The position numbers and the translations under genes are program-made. From assembly GCF_016907365.1 (NCBI RefSeq), contig NZ_JAFBBV010000001.1, positions 62,001 to 126,000 of the forward strand: a DNA stretch of 64,000 nt, given 5' to 3'. This DNA is from Oerskovia paurometabola (lineage in GTDB: Bacteria > Actinomycetota > Actinomycetes > Actinomycetales > Cellulomonadaceae). Positions 25,807 to 34,304 of the stretch are shown here, in pieces. Position 1 is the stretch's first letter, and every line of letters begins with the position of its first letter. Below the pieces are notes generated by a model, which ran no database searches, had not been told where the DNA came from, and saw only the letters and a list, made by a program, of their open reading frames with translations.

Positions 25807-26628
25807 TCACACGGGTGAGGGCGGGACGAACGGCTGCGCGGGGATCTCGCCCGTGACGACCCACTCGCCGTGGCGGTCGCGCAGCGCCTCTCCCACGGCA
25901 GCGACCACGGCCGAGGTCGCGTGCGGCTCGTTCTTGGGCGCGTGCCAGAAGCGGACGTGGACTGTCGTGCGGGTCGGCTCGGCCGCGATCGTGAGGGCGT
26001 CGGGGGCGGGATGCCTGTGGACGCCGTGCGCGCCCACGACCGCAGGAAGGACGGTGGTCGCGATCTCGCCGGGGCGCGCGTCCTCGAGACGGACCTCGAC
26101 CGTGGAACGGCGGGCGCCGTGCACCGAGTGGTTGACCAGCGGGGCGCCCAGTACGGCCGCGTTGGGCAGGTGCACCTCGCGCCCGTCGACCGTCGCGATG
26201 ACGACCGAACGGCCGTTGAGCTCCTTGACGACGCCCGTCCAGTCCAGCGACTCGATCTCGTCGCCCAGCCGCACGGGTGTCCTGGTCTGGAGGATGATCG
26301 CGGCCCCGAAGTTGTCCGCGATGCCGCGCAGGGCCAGGACGGCGACGATCACGACGACGATCACGGCGCCGAGGATCGGTTCGGTGCGGAAGCCCAGGAA
26401 CGCGAGGGCCAGCCCGATCCCCACGAGCAGCACGGCGTAGTGGACCACCCGTTCCGCGACCGCGAGGACCTGGGGCGACAGGCCCTTGGTACGCGCACCC
26501 AGGGCGCGCACGCCCCGGCGCGCGAGGCGGGACAGGAGCCACGCACCGAGCACCGCGAGCAGCGCGAGGACTACGTCCCAGCCCGAGACGTCGCTGTCGG
26601 CGAACCAGCTGCTCACGGTGTCGACCAC
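25807..26628 (-). CDS. Small-conductance mechanosensitive channel (MscS family)
   Basis: Pressure-release ion channel of 273 residues. Three to four helices lie in the first ~130 residues, including the Gly/Ala-rich pore helix ALRGIADNFGAAIILQTRTP. The cytoplasmic beta domain follows (VRLGDEIESLDWTGVVKELN, RSVVIATVDGREVHLPNA). The start GTG at 26628 is six nucleotides after GAGGAGG. A longer in-frame start upstream lacks such a site. It is divergent from the lipoprotein gene at 26881. Confidence 0.88.
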   Translation of the reverse strand: MVDTVSSWFADSDVSGWDVVLALLAVLGAWLLSRLARRGVRALGARTKGLSPQVLAVAERVVHYAVLLVGIGLALAFLGFRTEPILGAVIVVVIVAVLALRGIADNFGAAIILQTRTPVRLGDEIESLDWTGVVKELNGRSVVIATVDGREVHLPNAAVLGAPLVNHSVHGARRSTVEVRLEDARPGEIATTVLPAVVGAHGVHRHPAPDALTIAAEPTRTTVHVRFWHAPKNEPHATSAVVAAVGEALRDRHGEWVVTGEIPAQPFVPPSPV

Positions 26629-26778
26629 GCGCGTCCTCCTCGTCCTCGGGACCGTGCTCGCGCGCGGTGCGGCCTGCCCGACGGCGGCCCCCGCCAGGTC
26701 GATGCTCGCACCGTGGGACGGGGTCGGCATCCGGTGCCGGCGGCTCAGGGCCCCATCCCCCGGCAGACATCACCCACC

Positions 26779-26796
26779 ATGGGGAGCGCTCCCCAT
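26779..26796. promoter_or_regulatory. 18-bp palindromic operator candidate
   Basis: ATGGGGAGCGCTCCCCAT is a perfect palindrome 85 nt upstream of the lipoprotein start and 150 nt upstream of the MscS start. The core GGGAGCGCTCCC resembles CelR/CebR-type LacI operators, with one extra G per arm. The outer ATGGGG-N6-CCCCAT recurs at 38087-38104. A TTGACC -35-like element lies at 26825. Confidence 0.55.
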
Positions 26797-26880
26797 TGCG
26801 GTGGGCCCCCTCCACCCCCCAGAGTTGACCTCGTGGTCCACGCCACCATTCACCCCACCACCCTTGAGGGAGCTTTCTTC

Positions 26881-27684
26881 GTGCGTCTCGTCCGCGGTAT
26901 CGCCGTCCTGTCCGTCGCGTCCGTCGGGGTCCTCGGCCTCGCCGCCTGCTCGTCGGGAACCGACGCCCCCGCGTCCTCCTCGTCCGCGACGCCCGAGGGG
27001 GAGAAGGCTCCCGCGAAGGACTCGTCGTCGGACCTCACCGCCGAGAACTTCGTGCAGCGCATCACCGACGCGCAGCTCGCGGCGGGCAGCGTGACCATGG
27101 CGACCTCGACCGCTGTCGAGGGCACCACCATGGACATGACCGGCGACATCGTCTTCACGGACGGCTCGCAGAACCTCGCCATGACCATGACGGTCCCGGG
27201 CTCGGGCGAGATGCAGATCCGCTTCGTCGACGGCGTCTTCTACATGAACATGGGCGAGCTCAGCCAGAACAAGTTCGTCGCGATCGACCCCGCCGACGAG
27301 ACCAACCCCATGGCGTCCTCGTTCGAGGGCCTCACCGAGCAGATGGACCCGACGGCGAGCGTCGAGGCGCTCGACGGCGCGATCAAGAGCGTCGAGAAGG
27401 ACGGCGAGCCCGTCGACGTCGACGGCGTCAAGGCCCAGCCCTACACGGTCGTGGTCGACACCACGAAGCTCACGGGCTCGATCGCGGAGCAGGCCGACGC
27501 CGCAGGTGCCGCCCTCCCCGAGACGCTGACGTACCAGTACTGGATCGACGGTGACGACCTCATGCGCAAGGTCGTCGTGGACCTCATGGGGACGAGCATG
27601 GAGATGACGTTCTCCAACTGGGGCGAGGACCTGCAGGTCGTGGCCCCGTCGGCCGAGGAGATCACGACCGAGCCGCTCTTCTGA
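26881..27684 (+). CDS. LppX/LprAFG-like lipoprotein
   Basis: Lipid-anchored envelope protein of 267 residues. The signal sequence ends in lipobox LGLAAC. After a Ser/Ala/Pro-rich linker, the domain shows the alternating beta-strand pattern of LolA/LprG-like proteins (GDIVFTDGSQNLAMTMTVPG, VDGVFYMNMGEL, LTYQYWIDGDDLMRKVVVDL). LprG-like proteins carry lipids or lipoglycans across the envelope, so a similar role is plausible. The GTG start follows GAGGGAG by eight nucleotides. A strong hairpin follows the gene. Confidence 0.8.
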   Translation: MRLVRGIAVLSVASVGVLGLAACSSGTDAPASSSSATPEGEKAPAKDSSSDLTAENFVQRITDAQLAAGSVTMATSTAVEGTTMDMTGDIVFTDGSQNLAMTMTVPGSGEMQIRFVDGVFYMNMGELSQNKFVAIDPADETNPMASSFEGLTEQMDPTASVEALDGAIKSVEKDGEPVDVDGVKAQPYTVVVDTTKLTGSIAEQADAAGAALPETLTYQYWIDGDDLMRKVVVDLMGTSMEMTFSNWGEDLQVVAPSAEEITTEPLF

Positions 27685-27716
27685 TCCACAGCTCCCCGGG
27701 GCTCTGAGCCCGACGA

Positions 27717-27760
27717 ACGACGGCGGCGTGCCGGTCCACGGACCGGTGCGCCGCCGTCGT
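27717..27760. terminator. Bidirectional hairpin terminator
   Basis: ACGACGGCGGCG and CGCCGCCGTCGT pair, and an inner CCGGTCC/GGACCGG extends the stem to about 21 bp. It lies between the convergent lipoprotein and ArfB genes. Confidence 0.75.
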
Positions 27761-27842
27761 GCTGTCCCGGCCGCCGGACGAACCGTGAGGCGGGCGCGCC
27801 GGTGCGCGCCGCCGTCGGGCGCCGTCGGTCCGTCGGGTGCCG

Positions 27843-28280
27843 TCAGTCCGTGGGGCGGCGGCGCATCTGCTTGGTCGTGGTCCGCTGCTTCTTCGCCGCG
27901 AGGCGACGTTCCTGCGAGCCGCGCGTGGGGCGGGTCGCCCGGCGCTGCCGCGCCGGCGGAGCGAGGCCCTCGGCGACGAGCACCGCGAGGCGCGTCCGCG
28001 CGGCGGCCCGGTTGCGGAGCTGCTCGCGGTTCTCGCTCGCCGTCACGGTGAGCACCCCGGCGACGAGCCTCTTGTCGAGGCGGGCGAGGAGGCGCGCGCG
28101 CTGGGAGTCGGACAGGACGGCCGACGCCTCGACGTCCCACGACAGCTCGACGCGCGAGTCCGTGGTGTTGACACCCTGCCCGCCCGGGCCCGAGGAACGC
28201 GAGAACCGCCAGGCGAGCTCGCCCTCGGGGATCGTCAGGGCCGGGCTGACTGCGAGGCCTCGGTGCGGGACGGTGGTCAT
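27843..28280 (-). CDS. arfB: Alternative ribosome-rescue factor ArfB (peptidyl-tRNA hydrolase)
   Basis: Releases stalled ribosomes by hydrolysing peptidyl-tRNA. The catalytic GGQ loop is intact (RSSGPGGQGVNTTDSRVEL), and the basic C-terminal tail that enters the empty mRNA channel is present (ERRLAAKKQRTTTKQMRRR). The 145-residue length matches ArfB/YaeJ rather than full release factors. It is single-gene, convergent with the lipoprotein gene. Confidence 0.92.
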   Translation of the reverse strand: MTTVPHRGLAVSPALTIPEGELAWRFSRSSGPGGQGVNTTDSRVELSWDVEASAVLSDSQRARLLARLDKRLVAGVLTVTASENREQLRNRAAARTRLAVLVAEGLAPPARQRRATRPTRGSQERRLAAKKQRTTTKQMRRRPTD

Positions 28281-28381
28281 CCGACCATCATCGCGCGTCG
28301 GCGAGGGGCGGCGGACGGTCGAGCGGCGTGAGCGCCCCCTCCGCGCGGATTCTGGTACGCACGTCTAACTCTGTGACCGGT

Positions 28382-28419
28382 ATCACCGGAATATGACGTC
28401 ATGTCCGCGCACCGGTGAT
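28382..28419. promoter_or_regulatory. Nested inverted repeats upstream of the repeat surface-protein gene
   Basis: ATCACCGG (28382-28389) and CCGGTGAT (28412-28419) form an inverted repeat. Between them lies the perfect palindrome ATGACGTCAT (28393-28402). The block lies 72-109 nt upstream of the GTG start in locally AT-richer DNA, a likely operator/promoter region. The regulator is unknown. Confidence 0.5.
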
Positions 28420-28490
28420 GTCTCCCCCGGAGTGCCCGGACCGGCCGGGCGCGCCGCGGCACCGCCGCGCGACGAGAGGACCCGCGAGAC

Positions 28491-31400
28491 GTGACTGCCC
28501 TGCCCGACCGGAGAACGCACACAGGACGACGATCACCGGTCGCCTTCCTGCTGACCCTCCTCCTCGCGCTCACCTCGGTACTGACCACCATCCCCGCCGC
28601 CCATGCGGCGACCGGGACCCCGATCTCGGTCGACAGCATCTCGTTCAGCAAGCAGGAGCTCGCCGACGGCAGCACCCAGGAGCTCACCGTCCGGTGGAGC
28701 GTCCCCGGCGAGGCGACGAACCCCGTCAGCGTGAGCGTCGACCTGCCCGCGGGACTCACCGGGCGAGCGGACCGGTTCGCGATGATCTCTCCCGACGGTG
28801 ATCCGGCCGGGGAGTGCGTCGTGGGCGCCACGACCATCACGTGCACCGTGGACCCCGCGTACGTCGACGGGCACGAGGTCGCCATGAGCGGGGAGTTCAC
28901 CGTCCGGGCCGACGTCTGGCTCGAGAACCTCTCGACCGTCGAGCACGTGTTCGACTTCGGTACCGTCGACGGCCCCGTCACCGTGACCGTCACGCCCAAC
29001 CCCGACCGCTGCACGGAGAGCTGCACCTACCAGGGCCAGCACGAGGGCAAGTGGGGCTGGTACGACAACCTCACCGACACGATCACCTGGACGGTGTCCG
29101 TCCCCGCGCCGAGCGACGGCATGCCCGCAGGGCTCGACGTCGTCGTCGAGGACGTGCTCGACCCCACGGCCTACGAGCTCATCGGCACGCCCACCGTCTA
29201 CGAGGGCCGCTCCACGAGCTACGACCGGCTCGGCCGCGAGCAGGCCGACCTCCGGGCCAAGGGACCCTCCGACGTCACCGTCTCCGCGGACGGGCTGCGG
29301 GTCGAGTTCACCTCGGTCGCCGGTGCCGCGGGCGAGTCGCTCCCCCCAGGTCACACCGGTCTGACCGGGTCGGTCTACCGCGTCGAGTGGACGGTCCGCG
29401 CCCTCGACGAGGGCAAGGCCACCACCTACGCGAACACGGCCCGGTACACGATCGAGGGAGACGTCTCGCACGTCGTCACGGGACAGGCCACGCGCTGGTC
29501 GGGCTCCGGCACCGTCGTCGGCCGCAACTTCGGCAAGCTCCAGCTCACCAAGGAGCTCCACGGCGACACGACCCTGACCTCGGCGTTCAGCGTGCGCTAC
29601 ACGGCGCTGCTCGACGGCCAGGTCACCGACGAGCGCACCGTCGAGCTGCGCGACGGCCAGACGTTCCTCACCGACGAGCTGTTCAAGGGCACCACGGTCC
29701 GCCTCGAGGAGATCGCGCCCACCGGACCGGAGAACGTCACCTGGGCCGACCCCGTCTTCGTCCAGCCGGACGGCACCACTTCCGAGCGCCTCGAGCTGAC
29801 CTTCGGCGCCGACCGGTCGAACCTCGGTGGCGTCACCGAGATCCGCCTGGTCAACCGGGCGACCCTCGCCCGCGCAGCCGTCCAGGCCCACAAGGTCGTC
29901 GTCAACGACGACGGCCTCCGCCTCCCTCAGGACCTGTCGTTCACCCTGGCCTACGCCTGGGACGCCGTGCCCGGCCGCGGCATCGGGGCGGGCAGCGGCC
30001 GCGTGACCCTGCCCGCCACGGGTGACCGGGTCTCGGTCCCCGACCTCCCGGTCGGGGCGACCGTCCGCTTCACCGAGCCCGCCCCGACGAAGGTCCCGGG
30101 CGGCACCTGGTCGTCGCCCGCCGTCTCGCCCTCCGAGGTGTTCGTGACCGACGCGAGCGGCACCGTGGACGTGACCGTCACCAACACCGTGACGCGGGAC
30201 CTCGGCGCGTTCAGCCTCACCAAGCGCCTCGCGGGGGACGGGGCCGGGCTCGTGACCGACCCCACGTTCACCGTCCGGTGGTCCTACCCCGCCGACCCGG
30301 CGCAGGGCATCGACGAGGCGGGCACCGGCGAGGTGACCGTCACGGCGGGCGAGCCCGCGATCGTAGTCGACCAGGTGCCCGCGGGCGCCCGCGTCACGCT
30401 CACGGAGGTCCTCGACGAGGTCGAGGGCGGCACCTGGGGCGAAACGGCGTTCAGCGAGCAGACGTTCACCGTGATCAAGGACGACGTCGTGGCCGTCGAC
30501 CTCGACAACGTCATCACCCTGAACGCGGGGTTCGTCTCGGTCCGCAAGGCGATCGAGGGGACCGGCGCAGGGCTCGTGCCCGCCGACGACACGTTCGTCG
30601 TGCGGTACACGTACCCCGCGGGCACGGGCTTCGCCGCTGGCGACGGTCGGCTCGTCGTGCCGGCGGACGGCGAGGTCGTCACGAGCGGTCCCCTGCCCTA
30701 CGGTGCGGTCCTGACCCTCTCCGAGCTCCCCCCTGCCGACGTCGCAGGAGCGACCTGGGGCGAGGTCGGCACCTTCGCGCCCAGGGTCGTGACGATCGGT
30801 GACGGGACGACGAGCGAGGTCACGCTCACCAACTCGATCTCGCGGGACGTGGGTGCGTTCGCGCTCTCCAAGCGTGTCGAGGGGTCAGGTGCCGCGCTCG
30901 TCGCGCCCGAGGACGAGTACACGTTCACCTACTCCTATCCTGCCGGGGACACCTGGGCGGCCCTCGAAGCGACGACGGTCTCGGTGCCTGGTGACGGCAC
31001 CACCGTGACGGTTCGCGACATCCCCGCCGGGGCCGTGGTCACGGTCGCCGAGGACTCGCCCGAGGCCGTCGAGGGCGGCACCTGGTCGGCCCCGACGTAC
31101 GGCGCGGCGAACAGCTTCGTCGTCACGAAGGACTCGACCTACGCGCTCGACGTCGTCAACTCGATCGAGCGGACGACCGGGTACCTCTCGGTGCGCAAGG
31201 ACGTCGTCGGCACGGGTGCGCACCTCCTGCCGGCCGACGCCGAGTTCGTCGTGCGCTACACGTACCCCGCGGGGGACGGCTTCGCAGCGGGCGAGGGCAC
31301 CGTGGTCGTCACGGCCGACGGCGTGCCCGGCGTCAGCGAGCCCCTCCCCTACGGCGCCCTCGTGACGCTCGTCGAGGAGGCGCCCGCGCCGGTCGCCGGT

Positions 31401-31634
31401 GCCACCTGGACCGAGGCCGTCCTCAGCACCGAGCAGGTCCGCGTCGGCGACGGCACCGTGGTCGGGGTCGTCGTGACCAACACGCTCGACACGAACCCGG
31501 CACGCCCGGGCCCGGGGGTCGACCGGCTCTCGAACACCGGCGTCACGGTGCCGCTCGCTCTCCTCGGGGGCGCGGTGCTCCTGGTCGCGGGCGGTGCGAC
31601 GCTGCGGGTCGCCGCTCGACGGCGCCGGTCGTGA
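28491..31634 (+). CDS. Secreted surface protein with six DUF5979/CnaB-like repeats and sortase-type anchor
   Basis: Predicted wall-anchored stalk protein of 1047 residues. A signal peptide ends near residue 40 (IPAAHAA). An N-terminal region (40-345) resembles adhesive head domains and has four cysteines (109, 118, 174, 178). Six Ig-like repeats of 105-110 residues (349-1000) follow. Each starts with a Lys strand (SLTKRL, VSVRKAIEG, ALSKRVEG, LSVRKDVVG), has a central acidic residue after a hydrophobic strand (TLTEVL, TLSELP, TVAEDS, TLVEEA), and ends near an Asn (TNS, VNS, TNT, DN). This is the layout of domains with internal Lys-Asn isopeptide bonds. The C-terminus is LSNTG (1013-1017), a hydrophobic helix and RRRR. 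The GTG start is ten nucleotides after GAGAGGA. No sortase is nearby. Confidence 0.85.
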   Translation: MTALPDRRTHTGRRSPVAFLLTLLLALTSVLTTIPAAHAATGTPISVDSISFSKQELADGSTQELTVRWSVPGEATNPVSVSVDLPAGLTGRADRFAMISPDGDPAGECVVGATTITCTVDPAYVDGHEVAMSGEFTVRADVWLENLSTVEHVFDFGTVDGPVTVTVTPNPDRCTESCTYQGQHEGKWGWYDNLTDTITWTVSVPAPSDGMPAGLDVVVEDVLDPTAYELIGTPTVYEGRSTSYDRLGREQADLRAKGPSDVTVSADGLRVEFTSVAGAAGESLPPGHTGLTGSVYRVEWTVRALDEGKATTYANTARYTIEGDVSHVVTGQATRWSGSGTVVGRNFGKLQLTKELHGDTTLTSAFSVRYTALLDGQVTDERTVELRDGQTFLTDELFKGTTVRLEEIAPTGPENVTWADPVFVQPDGTTSERLELTFGADRSNLGGVTEIRLVNRATLARAAVQAHKVVVNDDGLRLPQDLSFTLAYAWDAVPGRGIGAGSGRVTLPATGDRVSVPDLPVGATVRFTEPAPTKVPGGTWSSPAVSPSEVFVTDASGTVDVTVTNTVTRDLGAFSLTKRLAGDGAGLVTDPTFTVRWSYPADPAQGIDEAGTGEVTVTAGEPAIVVDQVPAGARVTLTEVLDEVEGGTWGETAFSEQTFTVIKDDVVAVDLDNVITLNAGFVSVRKAIEGTGAGLVPADDTFVVRYTYPAGTGFAAGDGRLVVPADGEVVTSGPLPYGAVLTLSELPPADVAGATWGEVGTFAPRVVTIGDGTTSEVTLTNSISRDVGAFALSKRVEGSGAALVAPEDEYTFTYSYPAGDTWAALEATTVSVPGDGTTVTVRDIPAGAVVTVAEDSPEAVEGGTWSAPTYGAANSFVVTKDSTYALDVVNSIERTTGYLSVRKDVVGTGAHLLPADAEFVVRYTYPAGDGFAAGEGTVVVTADGVPGVSEPLPYGALVTLVEEAPAPVAGATWTEAVLSTEQVRVGDGTVVGVVVTNTLDTNPARPGPGVDRLSNTGVTVPLALLGGAVLLVAGGATLRVAARRRRS
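29535..31490 (+). repeat. Six tandem Ig-like protein repeats
   Basis: Domain boundaries lie near residues 349, 459, 569, 676, 785 and 893 to 1000 of the surface protein. Repeats 3 and 5 are most alike (RDLGAFSLTKRL / RDVGAFALSKRV). Repeats 4 and 6 are most alike (FVVRYTYPAGTGFAAGDG / FVVRYTYPAGDGFAAGEG). This alternation indicates duplication of a two-domain unit. Confidence 0.8.
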
Positions 31635-31690
31635 CGCACTGAGGCCCACGCCCGTGCTGGCGGGCGACGGGCGCAGGACGCACCGCTGAC

Positions 31691-31740
31691 GGTGAGCGGC
31701 GCCGTCGGGCAAGATCTCCCGCCCGACGGCGCCGCTCGCC
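31691..31740. terminator. Bidirectional hairpin terminator
   Basis: A 20-bp stem with one G-U pair (arm GGTGAGCGGCGCCGTCGGGC) and a 10-nt loop AAGATCTCCC abuts the SRPBCC stop codon. It lies 57 nt after the repeat-protein gene. Confidence 0.8.
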
Positions 31741-32379
31741 TCAGGCGGCCTTCTCGCCCACGCGCCCCTCGGCGCGGTCGCGGATGCCGCGCAGCATGCG
31801 CGCGCTCATGAGGAAGCTGACGGGCTGGACCGGTTCGACGATCGCCCCGGACCACCAGCGCGTGTACCCGTAGCGCTCGCGCACGACGAGGCGCGTGGCG
31901 CCGTCGGCGACGGGGCGCAGCACGAACGACCAGGTGAAGTCGTACGGCGGCGCCGACGCACCGACCGGCACCGCTCCCCGCAGCACGAGGTGCCGGTCCG
32001 GGACCATCGCGGCGACGCGCAGCGCGACGTCGGGGTGGAGGCGCACGTCGTCGCCGACCGCGAGACGCTGCCACCGGGGATCGACCCGGTCCGCGTTCTC
32101 GATGTCGCAGCCCACGAGGTTCTCGAGCCACTCGTAGCTGTAGAAGCCTCCGCGCCCCTGGCCGAGCTGCAGGACCCACTTCCACACCTCGCGCGGCGGG
32201 GCGTCGATCGTGACGGCGCGGGTCGCGACCGCGTCGGCGTCGGGGACGATCTCGTCGCCCGCGAGCGGCTCGGACGGCTCGCCGTCGCGGGTCCCCCAGG
32301 TCATGGTCAGGCGTCGGGTCAGGAGCAGCGCTCCGACCAGGAGCGCCGCAGCGGCGGTCCGTCGTACGAGCGGTCTCAT
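31741..32379 (-). CDS. SRPBCC-fold (START/polyketide-cyclase-like) protein
   Basis: Protein of 212 residues with an N-terminal hydrophobic segment (AAAALLVGALLLTRR), probably a membrane anchor or uncleaved signal. A SRPBCC ligand-binding domain follows, recognisable by TRAVTIDAPPREVWKWVLQL and the following GRGGFYSYEWLENL. The family binds hydrophobic ligands in a deep pocket; no catalytic residues can be assigned. A GAGGAG ribosome site precedes the ATG. It ends against a bidirectional hairpin. Confidence 0.82.
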   Translation of the reverse strand: MRPLVRRTAAAALLVGALLLTRRLTMTWGTRDGEPSEPLAGDEIVPDADAVATRAVTIDAPPREVWKWVLQLGQGRGGFYSYEWLENLVGCDIENADRVDPRWQRLAVGDDVRLHPDVALRVAAMVPDRHLVLRGAVPVGASAPPYDFTWSFVLRPVADGATRLVVRERYGYTRWWSGAIVEPVQPVSFLMSARMLRGIRDRAEGRVGEKAA

Positions 32380-32482
32380 GGCAGTCTCCTCCGTCGTGGG
32401 ACCTCGGCTGTCTCGATCGTCGCATCTCCGGGGACCGAAGTCGCGACGCTTGTGACGGATTGCACAAGCGTGTCGTGGACGG

Positions 32483-33283
32483 TCAGCCCACGAGGCCGAC
32501 GGCCAGGAAGTGCGGGCTCGCGGCGATCATCGCCGGGTCCTGCTCGAGCAGGCGCGCCGCCCGGACCGCGGAACCCAGCAGGGGCTCGGCCTCGTCCAGC
32601 GGCAGGTTGTCGAGCGCCGGGGCGCTCGGCCCCTCGACGCCGTAGACCGCGACCGTCCCCAGCCCCGCGTCCTCGAGCTCCCCCGCGAGCTCGTCGGGAC
32701 GGTGGAAGTACGCGGTCGTGAAGCCGGACCGCGGGTCGTGCAGGCCGGTCTCGACAGCGCGACGCAGCGACGCCTCCGTCTCGTCCGACACCTCCCCCAC
32801 GGCCGCGAGCTCCAGGAGCCCCGCGTACCGGCTGATCGCCGCGGCGACCACGACGCCTCCGCTGCGCGCCACGCGCGCCGCCTCACGGAGTGCGAGCAAC
32901 CGGTCGAGCCGCTCCGTGAGGTGGTAGAGCGGGCCCAGGACGAGCACGGCGTCCGCCGAGGAGTCCGTGAAGGGCAGCTCCCGCGCGTCCCCGACCTGCG
33001 CACGTACCCCCGGGATCTCCGCCGCACGGGCCACGTGCGACGGCACGGGGTCGATCAGGTCGACGTCGTACCCGGCGTCCGCGAGCCAGGCCGCATGCAC
33101 CCCGGTCGCACCCCCGACGTCGACCACCCTTGCGGGGGCTGCCGGGAGGAACCTGCTCAGGAGCTCGCGCGTGCGCAGCAGCTCGAGGCGACCGTGAGCG
33201 GTCGCATGGAGGCGACGCTCCTCGCGGTAGCGGTCGGTGTAGAAGTCCAGGATCTCGGGGTCCAGCGCTGGTCCGGTGCTCAC
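32483..33283 (-). CDS. Class I SAM-dependent methyltransferase
   Basis: Soluble methyltransferase of 266 residues. SAM-binding motif I is VVDVGGATGVHAAWLADAG, followed by the acidic residue in YDVDLIDPVPSHV, motif II around QVGDARELPFTDSSADAVLV, and VLGPLYHLTERLDRL. The acceptor substrate cannot be deduced. It stands alone between the SRPBCC and metallo-hydrolase genes. GTG start at 33283. Confidence 0.88.
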   Translation of the reverse strand: MSTGPALDPEILDFYTDRYREERRLHATAHGRLELLRTRELLSRFLPAAPARVVDVGGATGVHAAWLADAGYDVDLIDPVPSHVARAAEIPGVRAQVGDARELPFTDSSADAVLVLGPLYHLTERLDRLLALREAARVARSGGVVVAAAISRYAGLLELAAVGEVSDETEASLRRAVETGLHDPRSGFTTAYFHRPDELAGELEDAGLGTVAVYGVEGPSAPALDNLPLDEAEPLLGSAVRAARLLEQDPAMIAASPHFLAVGLVG

Positions 33284-33370
33284 GCGGACATCCTGTCGCC
33301 GATATCCCTGTACGTCGAGCGTGCAGCTCGGGCCGTCCGTCGGCGAAGCGCTCGGCGACGAGCCGCAGCC

Positions 33371-34186
33371 CTACGTGAGGTGGTCGAAGTCCCCGCGCAC
33401 CCACGCCGCGTGCCGGTCCGCGGACCGGCGCACGACGCCCCGCGCACCCACGGGGATCACGCCCTCGAAGTTGTTGTAGAGCCGGTCGAACGCGAAGCGC
33501 TCGACATGGGTCGCGACCCGGTCCACCACGGCCCCCGACAGCGGGATCCGGTTGGGGTAGCTGCGCATGAAGCTCACCGACGTGCGGTCGGGGTTCGCGA
33601 AGATCGTGTCACCGCTGAGCAGGACGCCACGCCCCTGCGCACCGGCCGCCCAGTGGACGACGGCACTGCCGGGGAAGTGCCCGCCCGGCTGGGAGAGCGT
33701 CACGCCCGGCAGGATCTCGCGGTCCTCGGACCACGTCTCGATCACCGGGTCGGGGCGGGCGACCCACCCCGCGTCGGCCTCGGCGACGAGGACGGGCACG
33801 TCCCCCAGCGCGCGGCTCCACTCGACCTGGACCCCGAACATGTGCGGGTGGCTCGCGACGACGGCCACGACCTCGCCGAGCGCCCGGACCTGGCGCACGG
33901 CGTCGTCGTCCAGGTACCCGACCGGGTCCCACAGCAGCATCCCGGCCGGGGTCCGCACGATCTTGGACTCCTGCCCGATGCCGACCCCGGGGTGCCCCGC
34001 GAGCGCGAAGAGGTCCGGTTCGAGCTCGGTCACCGAGACCTCGTGCCCCTCGGCCGCGAGCTCGTCGAGCGTCGTCCACGCCTGACCGTCCGCGGGCACC
34101 CACTGGCGCTCGTCGGCGCAGATCGCGCACACCTCGGGACGGTCCGCGTGCTCGACGGCGCACGTCCGGCAGATCCACCACGTCAT
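33371..34186 (-). CDS. Metallo-beta-lactamase-fold hydrolase with N-terminal zinc ribbon
   Basis: Protein of 271 residues. Residues 1-30 form a rubredoxin-like ribbon (WICRTCAVEH ... EVCAICADER). The rest is an MBL fold with GGHFPGS and LLSGDTIF. The usual HxHxDH motif is altered to SHPHMFGVQVEW, keeping two histidines but lacking the DH pair, so a standard dizinc site is doubtful. The family acts on thioesters, phosphodiesters and other substrates; this subfamily is uncharacterised. A 50-bp perfect palindrome lies 40 nt upstream of its start. Confidence 0.82.
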   Translation of the reverse strand: MTWWICRTCAVEHADRPEVCAICADERQWVPADGQAWTTLDELAAEGHEVSVTELEPDLFALAGHPGVGIGQESKIVRTPAGMLLWDPVGYLDDDAVRQVRALGEVVAVVASHPHMFGVQVEWSRALGDVPVLVAEADAGWVARPDPVIETWSEDREILPGVTLSQPGGHFPGSAVVHWAAGAQGRGVLLSGDTIFANPDRTSVSFMRSYPNRIPLSGAVVDRVATHVERFAFDRLYNNFEGVIPVGARGVVRRSADRHAAWVRGDFDHLT

Positions 34187-34225
34187 CGGGGTCGTCCTCT
34201 CCCTCGTCGAGCCCTTGTCCTGACC

Positions 34226-34275
34226 GACGTGTCAGAGTGGGCGTGACCCATGGGTCACGCCCACTCTGACACGTC
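34226..34275. terminator. 50-bp perfect palindrome, probable terminator
   Basis: GACGTGTCAGAGTGGGCGTG continuing ACCCA meets its exact reverse complement with no spacer, the centre being ACCCA|TGGGT. It lies between the GPH-transporter stop (34305) and the metallo-hydrolase start, so it probably ends the ROK-ChbG-transporter transcript. Its length is well beyond a normal terminator stem. Confidence 0.65.
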
Positions 34276-34304
34276 ATCTCCGACACGTCATCGAGGCGTC
34301 GGGA

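Noticed and set aside
26779..26796. Terminator of the MscS or lipoprotein gene
   Set aside because: It lies between two divergent starts, so there is no transcript to end here; an operator fits better.
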